From contig RPFO01000130.1 in the NCBI GenBank assembly GCA_009746045.1, forward strand, positions 2,138,125 through 2,202,124: DNA of 64,000 bases, in the 5' to 3' direction. This document shows, in pieces, positions 60,021 to 64,000 of this stretch (position 1 is its first letter; each line of letters opens with the position of its first letter). Source of the stretch: Mesostigma viride. Lineage: Eukaryota; Streptophyta; Mesostigmatophyceae; Mesostigmatales; Mesostigmataceae. Made by a program: the position numbers and the translations under genes. The notes beneath the pieces were generated by a model that was not told where the DNA came from, did no database searches, and saw only the letters and a program-made list of their open reading frames with translations.

Positions 60021-60314
60021 CGGTTGGATGACCATCAGATCTTGTGTACAGTCATTAGTCATGAGTATCAACTTACTTGCAAACAGCCAGGTCAAGAACT
60101 CTTTATTTGCATATTAGAATGTATTTGTTTATATTAAAATCTGGAAAACTGCTAAAAATAGAAATGCCAAAAATAGGTCAGCTGAGGTCCGGTAAGTCCG
60201 GAAAGTTGCAATCCTTCTACTGGTGTCCTGAACATGCTACCTACCAAGATCTAGCATGTTTCGACAATATTTGCATCGTACAGGAGTTATAAGGCTGTTT
60301 TTTGGCACTTTCAG

Positions 60315-61249
60315 ACCGTTGTGTGCGGAGCATGACGATGGAACGGGCGTAGCACGGCCAACGGGGGAGGAGACTGAGAGCGCAGTTGATGCGGGGACAC
60401 CCGTAGGTGATGAAGGGCGGGGGAATAAGAAATCGCACGTGTACGTCAAGGTTAAGGCCCTGACCGAGAGGGTCAATGCTTTGGAGAACCAACGAAGAAT
60501 GCCATCCACCCCAGCAAGTGCTGCACCCAGCTCCAGCACTGGCGTTGGCACGGAGCTTCGCCGGCCCGCTGCGCCTGCCGCGTTGGGGCAACGCGAAAGC
60601 TTCAGCGCGGCCCATGGCCAAGTGACAGGACTGCAACCAGCACACCGTCAACAAGAGCCACGCGCGCGCGCAGTCGCAATGGATGGGCCGAGGCAGCTGG
60701 ATCGGGAGGGGGAACCGTACGGCGAGCACGGTGTGTACGCGCCGTACGACCAAGGAATGCATGCCCAGCCTACTGCCGCTGGCAGGCAAGCGGCCAATGC
60801 TTATGTATACCATGCCGGCATGTACGATCCACAGCCTGGCGAAGGGTCGGCAGCTGATCCACATCAGCCTTGAGGTCGCGGCACATTGCAACAAACCACC
60901 TACGTTGAGAACCCTGAGCCCGTGCAGCATTACAATGACGGCACTTACCGTTATGCCGCAGCCCCCCCTCTAAGGAGATCTCCAAGGAAGACAAAGCCGA
61001 GGCCCCAAATCCCCAAGGCCGCCGGGGAGCAAGACTGGCAACATCATGATGATCGAGGGAGGAGGTTATGCAGCCAGGGATTCTCATTTCATGGGTCATA
61101 GCGATTTTGATGAGCAAGGGACGTGGGCCTACAACGCCCACGTCCGGCCGGCCCCACAACCACATGCCCAGGCTCCACCGCGGAAAAGGCCACCCTACTC
61201 GCAAGATGTAGACGAGTCGGGGCAACACGATTATTATGGTTCATATTAG
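60315..61249 (+). pseudogene. Gln/Pro/Tyr-rich protein fragment, broken
   Basis: A good acceptor (TTTTTTGGCACTTTCAG) precedes 60315. The frame has a short coiled coil (HVYVKVKALTERVNALENQR), then a disordered Ala/Pro/Gln/Tyr-rich region to TGA at 60871-60873. The same frame continues (TYVENPEPVQHYNDGTYRYA, RRSPRKTKPRPQIPK), then a one-base change leads to HFMGHSDFDEQGTWAYNAHV and a stop at 61247-61249 after SGQHDYYGSY. Looks like the 3' exon of a structural or Gag-like protein, now broken. It lies inside the CACTA-like element. Family unknown. Confidence 0.4.
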
Positions 61250-61549
61250 ATTGGGCATGTATGGTTTTGATACGGCATTTGCTTGGCACCAGATTCTGCA
61301 TTAAAGAAAGCTGTATGCAAATCATTGTCAGGTAAGTTTAAGCTAATATACATTATTTTATCTTGCATTTGATATTAAAGAGGCAGAGAGACACAGTTGG
61401 CAGATGCAAGTTTGCTAGGCCATGTAATAGGGATTATTGGTCATCCATCATATTCATAAATTTTCTTTTATTTATACATGGTTGCGTTAATACTTTGTGG
61501 CACTAAACAACAAAATCATGAAATGCTAGTGCTATCGTGTCATATTGTC

Positions 61550-62085
61550 ACTATCATGCTGTCACGGTGTCACAATGTCACGATGTCACGGTGTCACAAT
61601 GTCACCTCATGTTAATCAGTGCTTCTGGGCAATGTAATATCATTGTTGCAACCCCATGGGCGCCACATTACCTTGTGACACCATACAAAATCGTAAAATA
61701 CTAGCGTTATGGTGCCATCGTGTCACGGTGTCACGGTGTCACGGTGTCACGGTGTCACGGTGTCACAATGTCACCTCATGTAAATCAGTGCTTCTGGGCA
61801 ATGTAATATGATTGTTGCAACCCCATGGGCGCCACATTACCTTGTGACACCATACAAAATCGTAAAATACTAGCGTTATGGTGCCATGCTGTCACGGTGT
61901 CACGGTGTCACGGTGTCACGGTGTCACAATGTCACCTCATGTTAATCAGTGCTTCTGGGCAATGTAATATCATTGTTGCAACCCCATGGGCGCCACATTA
62001 CCTTGTGACACCATACAAAATCGTAAAATACTAGCGTTATGGTGTCACGGTGTCACGGTGTCACGGTGTCACGGTGTCACAACAT
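61550..62085 (-). repeat. 161-169-bp tandem repeat with GGTGTCAC octamers, right subterminal
   Basis: Units with CTTCTGGGCAATGTAATAT at 61622, 61791 and 61952, each ending in 4-7 copies of GGTGTCAC, the reverse complement of the left-end octamer. Confidence 0.9.
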
Positions 62086-62195
62086 GTTGGGACAATAACC
62101 TACATGCTTTGGACTTACGAGAGGCCCTAAATAACAAAGTTTGAAAAAACTCAATTTGTAGTAGTGTTCTAGTACAAATCCAGACGAGCTTAGGG

Positions 62196-62333
62196 ACCGC
62201 GATACGCGTCAAGGACGACAGTTCCTGATCCGTTGGATGTTCCACCGGTCGCAACATGACAGCAGCTGGTTGCCTGAGTCCCAGCTAGATGGTTGTGCAC
62301 GCCTTCTTAGCGAGTACAAGGAGCGACACTCAC
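62196..62333 (+). pseudogene. gypsy chromodomain, distal part
   Basis: Reads RDTRQGRQFLIRWMFHRSQ, DSSWLPESQLDGCARLLSEY and KERHSLT, then TAG at 62331-62333. This matches strands 2-3 and the terminal helix of a chromodomain (consensus like YLVKW..TWEPE.NL..C.ELL.EY). The proximal strand (DEVDAIIGH) lies at 55170-55199. Only one ACC needs removing for the two parts to be contiguous and in frame. No 3' LTR is visible downstream. Confidence 0.8.
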
Positions 62334-62446
62334 TTACGTAGGTTATTACCTATATTTCGTGTGTGTGTGGCATGGCTGGGATGGTTGGAAAACCGTGCGT
62401 TGCGCGTTGTTGTGTTGTCTTGTGCCCCTCCCGTGTTCACTTGCAG

Positions 62447-62707
62447 GAGGAGGCACGCCGCACCTGGGAGGCCTGCGGGTTCTACCACATGGCCAGTGTT
62501 GCATTAACCCATTATTCTGCGCGGTTCTCACGGGCCTTTCGCACGTTGTCTGCGGAGGAGCGGACGCGCTTCAGCGACACCGTGGCCCCCCTCGTCTCGT
62601 TCCTGGGACCGAGTGGGGGTGCCAGTGTTGGCGAACATGAGGCGTCGTGTGCGTGCCCAAGTGCTTCAACTCATGTCCAAGTGATCAAGACTGGCTTGGA
62701 AACTTGA
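62447..62707 (+). CDS. terminal exon of an unrecognised gene
   Basis: Follows a pyrimidine-rich tract and TTGCAG. The frame (EEARRTWEACGFYHMASVAL, THYSARFSRAFRTLSAEERT, APLVSFLGPSGG) is open for 86 codons to TGA at 62705-62707. Composition and the splice acceptor favour a real exon. The preceding exon is not identified: the chromodomain end upstream ends in a stop codon and would join in another phase. Possibly a host gene into which the gypsy element inserted. Confidence 0.4.
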   Translation, partial: EEARRTWEACGFYHMASVALTHYSARFSRAFRTLSAEERTRFSDTVAPLVSFLGPSGGASVGEHEASCACPSASTHVQVIKTGLET

Positions 62708-62986
62708 GCTTGTCATGTTTACATTGTGCTTGTGTTACAACTTGTGCCTCTTTGCAGTATATGTTTCATATATTCATTGAGAATGATAGATTACGGAGGT
62801 GAGATAGGCATGCAACATAAGGAAAAACCCGATAACTGGGAGATTCAATAACCCTGAAGAAATTAATAGTAATCTGACACAGACATCCAAGGATCACGCC
62901 AGCGGCACAAGGTACAACTAACTAGACATCACAAAACTACACGCAGCAACAGCGCTGCCGGCCCACCATGCAGGCCTGGAAGGGAT

Positions 62987-64000
62987 CTAGACCGCATGGG
63001 TCGCGACAAAGTCAGCCCGGGTGCGGCGGAATAACACATCAGCCACGGTGCGAGTGAGGGCGAGTGACAGGCGCTGCCGCCAATACGAGGACCACGTGCG
63101 GGCCGACCACGGGGCGGTCTGACCCTCGAGGTCGAGGCGGTCTTCACGGCGCTGGCAGCACTCGTGGAAAAACTCCGCTGTCTTGGGGCCCATGGCCCCG
63201 AACTCCTCAAGGACAAAGGGGATGACCCGGTGGGGCCCCACATTGCCGTAGGAGGCAAACTTGTCGCGCTCAGCCACAGCGGCAGCAGCGCCGGCATCCA
63301 CAGCCGCCCGGAGGATGTGGCGACCGGAAAGCGGCCGAGCCACGGAGACATCGATGAGCAGGTGGCAACCCTGCCCGTCGTAGTCAAGCACGGTAATGTC
63401 GGGGCGGTGGTTGGGTGAGTAGAGGGCGGCCCCATCCGCGTCCTCGCACTTGATGGTGGAGTGGGGAAAGACCGACCGAACCATGGCACACACCACCCGG
63501 AGGAGAGCGGTATGGAGATAGAGGAACCAGTTCTGGTTCTGCTGGCCACCCATGCACGCGATGTAGTGCGTCCCAGTAGTATCCAGAGCAAGCCCGCAGC
63601 TGCCGCAGGACGCACCCGCCGTGATGAGAGGTTGCGGGGCAAAGAGCTGGTGGCGGAGAGCGATGGCGTAAAGGGCCGGAACCAGTGTGAACAAAGGGCT
63701 CATGGGGAGGGCGCGCAGGAATGCGGACCCCACGCTCCCCTCAAGGGAAACGGAGTGAAGCCAAGCCTTCCCCTGATCGTTCAAGCTCGCATGCAGACCC
63801 ATCCAGTCGGCACAGTGTAGTATACCCGCGTAGGTCTTTTGTTGTTTTTCATGAACGCAGGCAGGGAAGACACTAGGACTGACGACAGTGGACACGCCGG
63901 GCGTGCCCCGGGGCAGGCGACGGTGGACGGCCTGAGCGGGGCGGACGAGGTCGCAAGCCTGCTGGATCCCGAGGTAAGAATCCTGCACAGCCTGCACAAA
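62987..64000 (-). CDS. RLE-type LINE, C-terminal zinc finger and endonuclease (partial)
   Basis: Open to the window edge; stop TAG at 62987-62989. An upstream region (WMGLHASLNDQGKAWLHS, PLFTLVPALYAIALRHQLF) precedes CGSCGLALDTTGTHYIAC, a C-x2-C-x9-H-x3-C zinc finger. Then HTALLRVVCAMVRSVFP and the PD-(D/E)xK pair RPDITVLDYDGQGCHLLIDV with VARPLSGRH, a Lys-containing segment (AVAERDKFASYGNVGP) and VIPFVLEEFGAMGPKTAEFF. This is the arrangement of the restriction-like endonuclease at the C-terminus of R2-like and related non-LTR elements, unlike the APE endonuclease of LINE-B. The reverse transcriptase should lie beyond 64000. Confidence 0.7.
   Translation of the reverse strand, partial: FVQAVQDSYLGIQQACDLVRPAQAVHRRLPRGTPGVSTVVSPSVFPACVHEKQQKTYAGILHCADWMGLHASLNDQGKAWLHSVSLEGSVGSAFLRALPMSPLFTLVPALYAIALRHQLFAPQPLITAGASCGSCGLALDTTGTHYIACMGGQQNQNWFLYLHTALLRVVCAMVRSVFPHSTIKCEDADGAALYSPNHRPDITVLDYDGQGCHLLIDVSVARPLSGRHILRAAVDAGAAAAVAERDKFASYGNVGPHRVIPFVLEEFGAMGPKTAEFFHECCQRREDRLDLEGQTAPWSARTWSSYWRQRLSLALTRTVADVLFRRTRADFVATHAV

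Larger units (their letters stand above)
55200..62195. mobile_element. CACTA-like (CMC) DNA transposon, 7.0 kb, with cargo
   Basis: Terminal inverted repeats of 32 bp are perfect and begin CCCTAAGCTCGTCTGG. This fits the CMCWR consensus of the CACTA/Mirage/Chapaev group. ACC is duplicated at 55197-55199 and 62196-62198, the 3-bp size typical of CACTA. Removing the element and one ACC restores the chromodomain frame of the host gypsy element. GTGACACC octamer arrays lie just inside both ends in opposite orientation, like CACTA subterminal repeats. The interior holds a short minus-strand protein, a foldback, large tetranucleotide arrays, a 173-bp satellite and coding fragments, but no recognisable transposase, so the copy is probably non-autonomous. 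Confidence 0.8.

Noticed and set aside
62289-62507. Splicing of the gypsy chromodomain end to the exon at 62447
   Set aside because: A GTAGGT donor exists at the end of the chromodomain, but the phase would not lead into the open EEARRTWE frame.

Overview
This is eukaryotic nuclear DNA, most likely from an alga or another green-lineage organism, though the species cannot be fixed from the sequence. Host-type genes are sparse, and several have GT-AG introns with phases that join cleanly. Most of the window is transposable elements of many classes, many nested inside one another, plus long micro- and minisatellites. There is no bacterial operon layout.

Layout. 0-1.1 kb: last exons of an unrecognised membrane protein. 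2.1-9.1 kb: several 3'-end fragments of one non-LTR retrotransposon family (here LINE-A, minus strand). One of them is split by a piggyBac-like element with TTAA target duplications. 9.6-11.1 kb: an intact single-exon F-box-like leucine-rich-repeat gene (minus). 13.9-29.5 kb: a nest. A second LINE family (LINE-B) has its ORF1 and endonuclease half at 13.9-16.4 kb and its reverse-transcriptase half at 27.2-29.5 kb. About 10.8 kb lies between the halves: a copia-class LTR element (long repeats at 16.4-17.1 and 25.5-26.1 kb, pol at 17.8-21.3 kb minus), a piggyBac-like fragment, a hAT-like element with an 8-bp duplication, and two families of large palindromes, the longest 754 bp. 32.1-35.3 kb: a 1.1-kb tandem duplication carrying a hexamer minisatellite that has since changed length. 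35.6-38.7 kb: more LINE fragments.

39.9-46.3 kb holds two recognisable host genes: a uL18-family ribosomal protein (minus), and a six-exon gene for a type II (polyketide/non-ribosomal-peptide-type) thioesterase. The thioesterase introns are packed with satellites. 48.8-62.3 kb: a Ty3/gypsy chromovirus-type element preceded by an ORF with two RNase H1-N (viroplasmin-like) domains. Its chromodomain is cut by a 7.0-kb CACTA-like DNA transposon with CCCTA termini, 32-bp perfect terminal repeats and an ACC target duplication. That transposon carries subterminal octamer arrays, a perfect foldback, about 1 kb of tetranucleotide arrays, a 173-bp satellite and several coding fragments. 62.4-64 kb: a terminal exon of an unknown gene, then the C-terminal zinc-finger/endonuclease part of a third kind of LINE, running off the window edge (minus).

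Functionally, only the LRR protein, the uL18 protein, the thioesterase and perhaps two genes seen only as terminal exons look like host functions. The rest records successive insertions. Where gypsy and LINE-B frames break, each break is a one-base loss, in the clear cases inside a short G or C run. Some apparent pseudogenes may therefore be consensus-sequence errors.
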